Assembly: GCA_004554665.1 (NCBI GenBank)
Contig: SFKY01000043.1
Location: 1 to 19,343 of the forward strand
DNA: 19,343 bases
Direction: 5' to 3'
Source: Bacteroidales bacterium
GTDB lineage: Bacteria; Bacteroidota; Bacteroidia; Bacteroidales; Bacteroidaceae
The translations under genes were made by a program, and so were the position numbers. Numbering within the stretch: position 1 is the stretch's first letter; each line of letters opens with the position of its first letter. Below, piece after piece: positions 1-7,294 of the stretch. The notes beneath the pieces are model-generated. The model was not told the DNA's origin. It did not search any database and saw nothing but the letters and a program-made list of their open reading frames with translations.

Positions 1-103
1 ACTTAATGTTTTGATCACCACTAAGTTACTAAAAATCAGCGATATGTACAACTTTTTACTCATATTTATCAACTTAAATTAATTCCGCCAACGGGTTATC
101 AAT

Positions 104-604
104 TTATTCATCTATCAATTCGTGTATCTGCCCGATGTGCAGGTTCAGATGGCCGATGTAGCCCCGTATCATCGCTGCGAGTGTTACACGGTTTCCCTCG
201 TAGTCAATCCAGTAGTTGTCGAGTTTGGTCTCGTCTACGGATCGGATGAGGTGGCAGATGTGCTCATTGTAGTATTTCAGCAGCATCACCAGCGTGTGCC
301 AATCCTCGTGCTGATAGTCCTGCAGGGCTATCCACAGGTCATTGTCCTGTGTATAGTCGGGGAAGACGAGCATGCCCATCTCTGTGTTCGGCATGGAGTG
401 ACTGCAACGAGAGGCATACTGTAGGCGCACCATACGCTGATGGTTGTTGGATGCGGAGTCAATGAGGTGTCCCACAAGCATCTTCGCCGTGCGGTTCTGA
501 CGGTTTCTTTTCACGCTCACTTGCTCATCCGTAAGGGAGAGCAGCATCGGAATCTCGCGATTCATCACCTCGTTGATGCCGTCGATTACGTCTTGATAGT
601 TCAT
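104..604 (-). CDS. DinB-like four-helix metal-binding protein
   Basis: The 166-residue product has the DinB/YfiT layout: a mainly helical protein with three spaced histidines that form the family's metal site. Visible candidates are H46 in a GHLIDSA segment and H152 and H156 in HLNLHIGQIH near the C-terminus. Family members are putative metal-dependent enzymes, some being thiol (for example bacillithiol) transferases; the substrate here cannot be read. It is probably cytoplasmic, with no signal peptide or membrane segment. The start lies 10 bases after the stop of the DJ-1/VOC fusion gene, so the two are probably co-transcribed, the fusion gene first. Length is normal for the family. I am sure of the fold class and unsure of the reaction. 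Confidence 0.85.
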   Translation of the reverse strand: MNYQDVIDGINEVMNREIPMLLSLTDEQVSVKRNRQNRTAKMLVGHLIDSASNNHQRMVRLQYASRCSHSMPNTEMGMLVFPDYTQDNDLWIALQDYQHEDWHTLVMLLKYYNEHICHLIRSVDETKLDNYWIDYEGNRVTLAAMIRGYIGHLNLHIGQIHELIDE

Positions 605-614
605 GTAATTGTTT

Positions 615-1628
615 CTATTCTACAAACGATGAAATCTCTATCAGATTGCCCTCAGGGTCTGCCACATAACAGGTGCGCTGCCCCCACGGTTCGGTAGTCG
701 GGGCAAAGATAGGCTTTGCTCCCATGCTTACGGCACGTTCGTATTCCCTGTCAACATCTGCGAAGCATGGAACGTCAAAGGATATTTCTATCGTGCCATT
801 GGTGCCCTTGGGATAGGCATACTGCCGGGAGGTCATCTGTTCAAAGGCATCGCGCGGGAACATGATGATACGCGAGGTGCCGAGGGTCATCTCTACATTC
901 GGATCAGTGCCGTTCCATTCTGTCTTGAAGCCGAAGATGTCGCGATAGAATGTCACCATTCTGGCGTTGTCGGTAGTGAATAGACCAATGGTATTGAACG
1001 TAAAACGAGGTTGCACCTTTGACATCATTTCCGAAAACTCCACAAGTCCCATCTTGTAGAATGTCTTATACATCTCTATTTCCTTGGGCTCCTCGTTTTT
1101 CAGAAGATTGAGTATCTCGCAGGCAAACTCCAAGTGACCACTGCCGTTGGCAGTCACGATATTCTTATCACTCACAGCTTGGGCATTCACATAGTTGGCC
1201 GCATTGGTATAACGTTCGCCGCCCCACAGTCGCAACTGTTCCACGCCGTTGCCCGTATGGCAGACATTGTTGAGGAAGCCCTTGCTCGCCATCCATGAAG
1301 CGGCATTGCAGATGGCACCTACTATCCGGCCCTTACTGACAGCATCGGCAACAAGAGGTTCGACACGCTCTGCGGCCTCACTCCTCCAGCCATAGCCTCC
1401 GACAAGTACCAAGGCGGCATAATCGCTTGGAATAGTCTCAAACGTATAATCGGGCAACAAGCGAAAACCGCTGATAGCCTCAACGGGGGCCATTGACTCC
1501 GCTACTATCTTGTTTTCGTACTTAGGGTTATCCTTCATCGTCATAGCATCTGAACGAAGCGGCTGCGAAAGATAGGGCAATTCATGTTCTGCAAACTGTG
1601 GAAGTAATACATACAATACCTTCATCAT
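615..1628 (-). CDS. DJ-1/PfpI domain fused to a VOC (glyoxalase/bleomycin-resistance) domain
   Basis: The 337-residue product joins two domains. Residues 1 to about 180 resemble DJ-1/PfpI: a Rossmann-like start (MKVLYVLLPQF), a LVLVGGYG segment and the nucleophile elbow GAICNAA with C107, followed by H124. Residues from about 208 to 337 form a VOC domain beginning FTFNTIGLFTTDNARMVTFY and ending YVADPEGNLIEI; E281 and E331 sit where VOC metal ligands usually lie. DJ-1 members include deglycase- and amidase-like proteins, and VOC members include glyoxalases and antibiotic-binding proteins. A role in handling reactive carbonyls or a drug is inference. Two adjacent ATGs make the start ambiguous by one residue. 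No strong promoter is visible in the 69 bases upstream. Confidence 0.85.
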   Translation of the reverse strand: MMKVLYVLLPQFAEHELPYLSQPLRSDAMTMKDNPKYENKIVAESMAPVEAISGFRLLPDYTFETIPSDYAALVLVGGYGWRSEAAERVEPLVADAVSKGRIVGAICNAASWMASKGFLNNVCHTGNGVEQLRLWGGERYTNAANYVNAQAVSDKNIVTANGSGHLEFACEILNLLKNEEPKEIEMYKTFYKMGLVEFSEMMSKVQPRFTFNTIGLFTTDNARMVTFYRDIFGFKTEWNGTDPNVEMTLGTSRIIMFPRDAFEQMTSRQYAYPKGTNGTIEISFDVPCFADVDREYERAVSMGAKPIFAPTTEPWGQRTCYVADPEGNLIEISSFVE

Positions 1629-1697
1629 ATCATTTTTTTCATAATGGTCAATCGCTTCTTTCCATTTCCCCTGGTTTATAGTCTATCCGTACGTGTA

Positions 1698-1898
1698 TCA
1701 CTCAAATTCGCTTTTCGGCATGGATAGTGCAAGGATGACATAAAGCACCACGGCAGGCAGGAATCCCGTAAGACATGTGGTGAGTGTATAGGCCACCCGT
1801 ACCACGGTAGAGTCGATATCGCAGTAGTCGGCAATGCCCCCACACACTCCGGCCAGCATCTTGTCTGCGCTTTTGGTAAATTTCTTGTTCATGGGCAT
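1698..1898 (-). CDS. Small PspC-domain membrane protein
   Basis: The 66-residue product (64 if the second ATG at 1892 is used) is almost entirely a PspC domain. It starts with NKKFTKSADKMLAGVCGGIADYCDID, shortened here to its key parts KMLAGVCGG and IADY, and has one hydrophobic segment (about residues 44-59) ending in a short polar tail. PspC proteins are inner-membrane proteins linked to envelope stress; in Bacteroidota many are stand-alone small proteins of unknown role. The frame stays open upstream into the lytTR gene, but the promoter at 1925-1956 lies inside that extension and the homology begins at this Met, so the short form is chosen. It follows a LytTR regulator in the same direction. 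Confidence 0.85.
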   Translation of the reverse strand: MPMNKKFTKSADKMLAGVCGGIADYCDIDSTVVRVAYTLTTCLTGFLPAVVLYVILALSMPKSEFE

Positions 1899-1924
1899 AT
1901 TGTTTTTGTGGGTTGTTGATGATG

Positions 1925-1956
1925 CAAAGTTAGGAACAAGAGTGAAAACAACCAAA
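1925..1956 (-). promoter_or_regulatory. Bacteroidota-type promoter for the pspC gene
   Basis: On the minus strand TTTG (1956-1953) is followed after 20 bases by TAACTTTG (1932-1925), matching the -33/-7 consensus of the primary sigma factor in Bacteroidota. Transcription would start near 1920-1923, some 25 bases before the PspC start codon. It lies after the lytTR stop, so pspC can be expressed independently of lytTR. Confidence 0.75.
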
Positions 1957-2026
1957 TTTGTGGTATAAACAACCCGAATATGTGACGAATGATGACCCGC
2001 AGACACCGTTCTGGGACGGATGGTGG

Positions 2027-2881
2027 TTAGGGATTGGCCAACCGTTGACGGATGGCGGCCGTATAGGTTTTTGATACCGGAATGAGGGTACCCGAGGGCT
2101 GCAATTCTACCATAAATCCAGATGACCGGCTCACCACTTTGGTCACGTGCTTGGGATTGATAATGTAGGCACGATGGCAACGGATGATGCCCGTGTCGGC
2201 AAATGCGGTTTCTACGTCCTTGATAGTGGTTCGTATCATGGTCGAAACCATTTTCCCATCTACCAGATGGTAGATCTGGACATAGTTTCCTTCAGAGGCA
2301 GCGTATAGGAAAGCAGAGGGCAGAAACGTCACATGCTCCTTGGTGGTGCCGCTGATGGTGATGGGAATCTCTGCTTTCGGCTTTTGCTCCGGTATGTTGG
2401 CCGAGGCTGAGCGCTGTCTTTCTGCCAACATACCATTGATATGCCATGCCGCTTCGAGTTCCTTGGCGTAGTGGCGTTTCCAATACACATTCTTCCAGTA
2501 CATGCTGATGATGAGCGACACTCCCAAGAAGACTAACAGGAGTTTCGCAAAGAGTGTCCACGAGAGATGGTTGTCCACCTGTGCATTGTTGACAAAGCGG
2601 TCGAGGTACAACATCATCGGCAAAACAAACAGAGCCATATTGCATAGCTGGAAACATACATTGCGGCGAATCAGGTACTTCATTCCTCTTTCAGGCGCGT
2701 GTGGCATGCCAAGTACATACCTTACGATATACTCGCCGCCCACACAGGCAATGGTAATGATGATGCAGGCACCTGTAAGTAGCGGCCAGCGCATCCATCC
2801 GAAGTGATCCAGTCCGAAAGGGCGAAAGATTACCATAAACAGCGAGGCGATGAGGGCGCTTATCAGTCTTTCTTTAATCAT
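2027..2881 (-). CDS. Membrane-anchored LytTR-family DNA-binding regulator
   Basis: The 284-residue product has four predicted membrane helices (about 8-20, 33-55, 73-93, 108-128), a charged linker, and a C-terminal LytTR domain from about 178 to 280. The LytTR hallmarks are the FLYAASEGNYVQIYH segment, RTTIKDVE, and IIRCHRAYIINPKHV followed by LIPVSKTY. LytTR domains bind DNA through beta strands. No receiver domain is present, so this is a one-component type in which the membrane part probably senses something at the cytoplasmic membrane; that is inference. The start at 2881 gives a complete first helix. The pspC gene follows, and envelope-stress control of pspC would be a reasonable hypothesis but is not shown by the sequence. 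Confidence 0.85.
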   Translation of the reverse strand: MIKERLISALIASLFMVIFRPFGLDHFGWMRWPLLTGACIIITIACVGGEYIVRYVLGMPHAPERGMKYLIRRNVCFQLCNMALFVLPMMLYLDRFVNNAQVDNHLSWTLFAKLLLVFLGVSLIISMYWKNVYWKRHYAKELEAAWHINGMLAERQRSASANIPEQKPKAEIPITISGTTKEHVTFLPSAFLYAASEGNYVQIYHLVDGKMVSTMIRTTIKDVETAFADTGIIRCHRAYIINPKHVTKVVSRSSGFMVELQPSGTLIPVSKTYTAAIRQRLANP

Positions 2882-2968
2882 AATCTTGTGGGTGAAACTT
2901 ATTGACTACAGCATGGCCTTGTCGGCAGCCTTTGCACATAATGGTTGTACAATATAGAAATGAGTATC

Positions 2969-3002
2969 AAAGGGGCTGTGCCCACCAAGGTACAGCCCCT
3001 TT
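2969..3002 (-). terminator. Probable terminator after the uxuA-uxuB pair
   Basis: An 11-bp perfect inverted repeat (AAAGGGGCTGT at 2969-2979 and ACAGCCCCTTT at 2992-3002) with a 12-base loop lies 22 bases beyond the SDR stop codon. The minus-strand 3' arm ends in TTT but no longer U-run follows, so termination efficiency is uncertain. Confidence 0.6.
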
Positions 3003-3024
3003 ATGGTAAGGGATAAGCGTCTTG

Positions 3025-3837
3025 TTACATGGCGAAGATGTTGAATCCACCGTCTACCACTGCCACGGTGCCGGTCACAAACTTGCTGGCATCGCTCATC
3101 AGGTAGTGTATGGTGCCGCAGAGTTCCTCCGGCTCACCCATTCTGCCAAACGGAGTCTGGCGTACCACGTCCTGGCCGCGCTCGGTGTAGCTTCCATCGG
3201 GATTGGTAAGCAGCGAGCGATTTTGCTCGGTGATGAAAAATCCTGGTGCAATGGCGTTTACACGTATTCCTTCACCAAATTTCTTGGCACATTCATGGGC
3301 CATATAGGCGGTAAAGTTGGAGATACCTGCCTTGGCGGCTGCATAGCCGCATACACGGGTAAGCGGACGGAAAGCAGCCATTGACGAGAAGTTGATGATA
3401 GCGCCTTTCCCCTGTGCCACCATCGGCTTGAGGAATACCTGTGTGGGGATGACAGTACCCACCAGATTGAGGTTGAGCACCCGCTGAAACTGCTCCGGGT
3501 CAAGGTCAAAGAAGTTTTGGTCCGGCCCTATGGTGGCTCCCTTCTGGTTGCCTCCCGCTGCATTGAGCAGGGTGTCTACCTTACCGTATTTCTCCAGCAC
3601 CTGGTCGCATACTTGCTGTACAGCCTGCTGGTCCATGACATCGCAACGCATAAACGAGGCCACGCCTCCGGCCTTGCAGATATCGTCTACTATGGCAGCG
3701 CCCACCTCTTCCTTACGGCCGAGTAGCACCACTTTGGCACCGTTGAGTGCCAGATACTTACCTATACAGCGGCCCAAGACTCCTGTTCCGCCTGTAATGA
3801 CTACCACGTAGTCTCTGATATCAAACAGATTGTTCAT
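3025..3837 (-). CDS. uxuB: SDR-family D-mannonate oxidoreductase (fructuronate reductase)
   Basis: This 270-residue classical short-chain dehydrogenase carries the cofactor motif TGGTGVLG (residues 15-22), the NAAG motif (92-95), a catalytic serine in INFSSMAAF (151/152), and the YAAAK pair Y165/K169. It would interconvert D-fructuronate and D-mannonate with NAD(P)H in the cytoplasm. The substrate call rests mainly on context: its start lies 3 bases after the uxuA stop, and UxuA uses D-mannonate. SDR-type mannonate oxidoreductases such as the B. subtilis UxuB/YjmF type are known; the E. coli UxuB is from a different family. The end is complete, with the usual VDGG C-terminal motif. An alternative is a gluconate or other sugar-acid dehydrogenase. 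Confidence 0.85.
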   Translation of the reverse strand: MNNLFDIRDYVVVITGGTGVLGRCIGKYLALNGAKVVLLGRKEEVGAAIVDDICKAGGVASFMRCDVMDQQAVQQVCDQVLEKYGKVDTLLNAAGGNQKGATIGPDQNFFDLDPEQFQRVLNLNLVGTVIPTQVFLKPMVAQGKGAIINFSSMAAFRPLTRVCGYAAAKAGISNFTAYMAHECAKKFGEGIRVNAIAPGFFITEQNRSLLTNPDGSYTERGQDVVRQTPFGRMGEPEELCGTIHYLMSDASKFVTGTVAVVDGGFNIFAM

Positions 3838-3840
3838 ATC

Positions 3841-5040
3841 TTACTCAAAAAAACCGGGTTGTTTGTATTCTATTCCTAACTCACGGTCTACAGTGGCCAA
3901 TATTCCCTGTACCTGTCCCAGTGCAAACATACGGCCCAAGAAGCTGTAGCCGGCGTTGTAGCCGCGATCCTCATCACCCAGCATGGTCATGCCGTGGTCT
4001 ACACGCATCGGCAGATTGGGGTTGCACTGCTCAAAGATGCGTGCCAGCGAAATCAGGTCGGCGCGTCCGCCAAGATGGCTGGCCTCGGTGAAGTCTCCAT
4101 TGGGGAAGATGTGGCACGAACGCAGGTGCACAAACCATGTGCGGTCGCAGAAACGCTTTGCCATCTCCACCACATTGTTGTGCTGGCCGGCAGAGAGGCT
4201 GCCCGCACAGAATGTAAAGCCATTGTGCGGATCATCCACGGCTTTCAGGAACCACTCTATGTCCTCTGCTCCCGTTACGATGCGCGGCAGTCCGAGGATG
4301 GGGAAGGGTGGATCGTCAGGGTGAACACACATGTACATGTCGCACTCGTTGCAGACCGGCATGATGGCGTTCAGGAAATAGCGCATGTTCTCGCGCAACT
4401 GCTCCTTGGTAATGCCCTTGTAGAGGTCGAGCAACTGCCTGAACAGTTCCACGGGATGGGCATCGCCCTCCTTGATGTTGCCCGAAACAAACCCTTGAGT
4501 CTTGACGATAATGTTCTCCACCAGCATGTGGTTGTCTTCCTCGGTCAGGGTCTCCTTCAGCTTGGCCACCTCTTCCAGCACGGTCTCCGAGTAATCGGCA
4601 GCGGCATTCTCGCGTTTAAGGATGTGGATGTCGAAATAGGCAAACTGTGCGTGGGAGAAATAGAGGTTGGTGGTGCCGTTGGGATTGTCGTGGCTAAGGT
4701 CTGTGCGTGCCCAGTCGAGCACGGGCATAAAATTGTAGCAGATGGTATGTATGCCTTCGGCCGAGAGATTGCGCAGACTCTGCTTATAGTTCTCGATGAG
4801 TTGGTCGCGGTCGGGTCCACCATACTTGATACTCTCCGAGACGGGCAGACTTTCCACCACGCTCCACCGCATGTTGTAACTCTCTATATAGCTACGCAGG
4901 TCGTGTATCTGCTCGCGGGGCCACACTTCACCGTTGGGAATGTTGTGCAAGGCGGTGACAATGCCCTGTACGCCAATCTGATTGAGCATGGCAAGCGTTA
5001 TCTTGTCTTTCTTGCCAAACCATCTCCATGTTCTTTCCAT
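3841..5040 (-). CDS. uxuA: Mannonate dehydratase
   Basis: The 399-residue product matches UxuA along its whole length, starting MERTWRWFG and ending with the family's conserved tail. It dehydrates D-mannonate to 2-keto-3-deoxy-D-gluconate, a step of glucuronate breakdown. Recognisable pieces are YNFMPVLDW (102-110), MYMCVHPDDPP with C238 and H240, FVHLRS (303-308), and RVDHGMTMLGD (346-356); the Cys and His residues fit the divalent-metal site of this TIM-barrel enzyme. It is the first gene of a two-gene unit with the SDR oxidoreductase. Glucuronate isomerase, KDG kinase and KDPG aldolase are not in the window, so the rest of the pathway must be elsewhere. A -7-type box lies about 80 bases upstream. 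Confidence 0.95.
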   Translation of the reverse strand: MERTWRWFGKKDKITLAMLNQIGVQGIVTALHNIPNGEVWPREQIHDLRSYIESYNMRWSVVESLPVSESIKYGGPDRDQLIENYKQSLRNLSAEGIHTICYNFMPVLDWARTDLSHDNPNGTTNLYFSHAQFAYFDIHILKRENAAADYSETVLEEVAKLKETLTEEDNHMLVENIIVKTQGFVSGNIKEGDAHPVELFRQLLDLYKGITKEQLRENMRYFLNAIMPVCNECDMYMCVHPDDPPFPILGLPRIVTGAEDIEWFLKAVDDPHNGFTFCAGSLSAGQHNNVVEMAKRFCDRTWFVHLRSCHIFPNGDFTEASHLGGRADLISLARIFEQCNPNLPMRVDHGMTMLGDEDRGYNAGYSFLGRMFALGQVQGILATVDRELGIEYKQPGFFE

Positions 5041-5117
5041 TGATATTGAGTTTTAACGTTTGTCCGATGTGTCATGAATCACGATGCCTTTCATGTGCTA
5101 AGTGTCTCTTAGCCTTA

Positions 5118-5159
5118 CAAAGATAAACATAATTCTGCAAATCGGCACTAAAAAAGTGC
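5118..5159 (-). promoter_or_regulatory. Possible promoter or operator region for uxuA
   Basis: The minus strand has TATCTTTG (5125-5118), a match to the Bacteroidota -7 box, but no TTTG at the proper spacing; the nearest is only 12 bases away. Just upstream, GCACT (5145-5149) and AGTGC (5155-5159) form a short dyad over an A-rich loop where a regulator could bind. Both are weak signals. Confidence 0.35.
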
Positions 5160-5202
5160 AGAAAAGTGATAAAAAAATGTGGGGTGTTGTGCAAGTTCGT
5201 GC

Positions 5203-5242
5203 TGCAGGGGGCACCCCGGCCGAGGCAAGGCTGCCCTCTGCA
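5203..5242 (-). terminator. Hairpin downstream of dedA, possible terminator
   Basis: TGCAGGGGGCA (5203-5213) and TGCCCTCTGCA (5232-5242) pair over 11 positions with one mismatch, starting 4 bases past the dedA stop. The following minus-strand sequence is not immediately T-rich; a T-run appears only about 25 bases on. It could be a terminator or an RNA-stabilising 3' hairpin. Confidence 0.4.
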
Positions 5243-5246
5243 TGTG

Positions 5247-5870
5247 CTATTTACTATTTTTGGTCATCCGTCTCACGACAAAGTAGATGGCTACGATGGC
5301 CACGATGGCCACAATGGCTACTTTGATATAGTCGCCGTATTCCACTATCTTCTCGTTGAGCTGCTCTTCGGGCACCACGGCGTGCAGATACCAGCCCAGC
5401 GTGGCCAATATCGAGTTCCATACACCGGCTCCGACTGTGGTGTAGAGCAAAAACTTGCCGAAGTGCATCTTTGCCAGACCGGCGGGCACCGAGATGAGCT
5501 GTCGGATAACGGGAAGCAGACGGCCAGTGAGGGTAGCCACCACCCCGTGGTCGGCAAAATACTTCTCGCTGCGCTGTATCTTCTCCTCATTGAGCAGGCA
5601 GAGTTTTCCCCATCTGCTCCGCACAAACCTATAGATAATAGGTCGGCCGAGGTAATAGGCTGCAGCGTAGTTGATGGCTGCGCCGAGATCCGCCCCGATG
5701 GTGGCAAACAGTACGACGAGAAACACATTCTGGTAGCCTGCGGCAGCATGGTAGGCGGCAGGGGCGACCACTACTTCCGATGGGAAAGGTATCACCGTGC
5801 TCTCAATAAGCATGAGCAGGAGGATAGTGCCATAATTGAGGTTGTCCAAAAGAGATGCTGTCCAGTTCAT
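5247..5870 (-). CDS. DedA/SNARE-associated family membrane protein
   Basis: The 207-residue integral membrane protein has the DedA-family (PF09335) pattern: an N-terminal hydrophobic segment with ESTVIPFPSEVV (about residues 23-34), a central GADLGAAINYAAAYYLGR, and the conserved GRLLPVIRQLISVPAGLAKM segment. DedA proteins act in the cytoplasmic membrane and some flip undecaprenyl phosphate or phospholipids; the substrate here is not decided. The start overlaps the TPR gene's stop by 4 bases (ATGA), so translation is likely coupled. The C-terminal helix is built from four VAI units encoded by a 9-base tandem repeat. The gene is the last of a tight glnS, TPR, dedA series. Confidence 0.9.
   Translation of the reverse strand: MNWTASLLDNLNYGTILLLMLIESTVIPFPSEVVVAPAAYHAAAGYQNVFLVVLFATIGADLGAAINYAAAYYLGRPIIYRFVRSRWGKLCLLNEEKIQRSEKYFADHGVVATLTGRLLPVIRQLISVPAGLAKMHFGKFLLYTTVGAGVWNSILATLGWYLHAVVPEEQLNEKIVEYGDYIKVAIVAIVAIVAIYFVVRRMTKNSK
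5287..5322. repeat. Four-copy 9-bp tandem repeat inside dedA
   Basis: Four consecutive near-identical units (GATGGCTAC, GATGGCCAC twice, AATGGCTAC) occupy this stretch. On the coding (minus) strand they read VAI four times within the last membrane helix. Because the unit is a multiple of three, copy-number change would alter helix length and not the frame. Confidence 0.8.
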
Positions 5871-7294
5871 AGTTTGTCCTTCATATAGTTATAAAAGTCT
5901 TTGGGTGCTACGTCGGCAGGAATATCGGTACCGAAAACCATACTTACCTCGATGGGAGTAACCTCGCACGCCTTCTCAAGGGCGGCCATAAACTCATCGT
6001 CCTTATGCAGTTTTTCGCAGCAGGCGGCAAAATAAGCCCAGCCCTCGACCTCATGGTCACGGTTATCTGCTTCGAGCAGGTTTTTCAGGATGTCGTAGGC
6101 GTAGGTGTACATGCCATTGTCGTAAGCAGACACACCTATCTCGTAGAGGATATGCGGATCATTATCCGACTCGTTGGCTGCTTCGCAAAACAGCTTGCCG
6201 GCTTGTGCCGCCATGTGGTTTTCCAGACACACATATCCCCGCTGCACTTTCAGTTCGGTCGCGTTGGCCTCGGGTATCATGGCAGCCTTGTCCAGGCAGG
6301 CCAGGGCCTCGTCCACATGACCGATGTGCGAGTACACCAGTGCCAACTGCATATACAGTTCTACCTGCATGGCAGGAATGTCGCGCGCCAGTTCCAGTGC
6401 CTTGTGGTAATGGCTGATGGCAGTCTCTGTCTGCTGCATCTTTACCAGCACGGCACCTACCAAGGCCTCTCCGTTGGGATCGCGAGGGCGCATGCCACAG
6501 TAGCGGGTGTAGTAGTCGAGTGCCTCTTCGGAGCGCCCCAAGGCCAACAGACAGTTGCCTTTGAGCACCACGGCGATGGCATAGTTGGGATCGATGGCGA
6601 TGGCAAACTCGCAACTGCTCAGCGCGTCTTGCAGCTTGCCCTGCATAAACTGCACCGAGGCCAAGTCGTACCAGTAGGCGGTGGAATAGGGGTCTATATC
6701 CACCAGTTCCAGATACTTCTCCTCGCTCGTCTCCAGACTGCCGTAGGTGCTCTCTATGCGTGCCTGCAGTTCGGTATAGTCGAGGTCGTTCTCTAAGCTC
6801 ATCTTGTCTAACCACGTCTCGGCGTACTTCTTGGAGCCATAGTCGAGAAAGAGCACCACCACGTCATAGATGAAGTCGTCCAAGTCGTCTTCGTCCAGTT
6901 CCTCATAACAGGCCTCCAGATAGCGGTTGGCCTCCTTGGTGCGATTCTGATAGAGCATGATCTCGGCGATAAGATAGTAATACTCCAAATCGGTCTTGTC
7001 CTCTATCTCCTCTGCATATTGCAGCGCCAAGTCAGGATTGTTCTCACGGAGCAACGCAAACCGTGCCCGGAAGAGTAGGGGGGCAATGGCTCCGGGATAA
7101 AGCCGTATGGCATAGTCGATGGCTTCGAGTGCCTTATCGGTCTCGCCGCCGTCCTGGTAATACTCGGCTATGCTGGTCAGATCCTCAGACTCAAAAAACG
7201 AAGAGCCTCCTGAGGCATTCGATAGCTCGTATTGCCTCAGGAGACGCTTGAATTCGTCGGTTTGAAAATACTTATCGTTTTCCAGATTTGTCAT
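5867..7294 (-). CDS. Tetratricopeptide repeat protein
   Basis: The 475-residue acidic protein consists of helical repeats of about 34 residues. TPR-like units are visible in SIAEYYQDGGETDKALEAID (near residue 45, shortened), in AYWYDLASVQFMQGKLQDAL, in the following AIAVVLKGNCLLALGRSEEAL, in MQLALVYSHIGHVDEALACL, and in YEIGVSAYDNGMYTYAYDIL. No signal peptide, catalytic domain or membrane helix is seen, so it is probably a cytoplasmic scaffold for protein contacts; its partner is unknown. Its ATG directly follows the glnS stop with no spacer, and its stop overlaps the dedA start by 4 bases. The conserved link with glnS may only reflect operon structure. Confidence 0.85.
   Translation of the reverse strand: MTNLENDKYFQTDEFKRLLRQYELSNASGGSSFFESEDLTSIAEYYQDGGETDKALEAIDYAIRLYPGAIAPLLFRARFALLRENNPDLALQYAEEIEDKTDLEYYYLIAEIMLYQNRTKEANRYLEACYEELDEDDLDDFIYDVVVLFLDYGSKKYAETWLDKMSLENDLDYTELQARIESTYGSLETSEEKYLELVDIDPYSTAYWYDLASVQFMQGKLQDALSSCEFAIAIDPNYAIAVVLKGNCLLALGRSEEALDYYTRYCGMRPRDPNGEALVGAVLVKMQQTETAISHYHKALELARDIPAMQVELYMQLALVYSHIGHVDEALACLDKAAMIPEANATELKVQRGYVCLENHMAAQAGKLFCEAANESDNDPHILYEIGVSAYDNGMYTYAYDILKNLLEADNRDHEVEGWAYFAACCEKLHKDDEFMAALEKACEVTPIEVSMVFGTDIPADVAPKDFYNYMKDKL

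Noticed and set aside
1899..2180. N-terminal extension of the PspC protein
   Set aside because: It overlaps the lytTR gene and its stop, contains the pspC promoter, and has no conserved content; the PspC homology starts at the Met at 1898 or 1892.
3994..5043. A 349-codon plus-strand frame opposite uxuA
   Set aside because: The minus-strand product matches mannonate dehydratase along its full length, and the antisense product has no family features.
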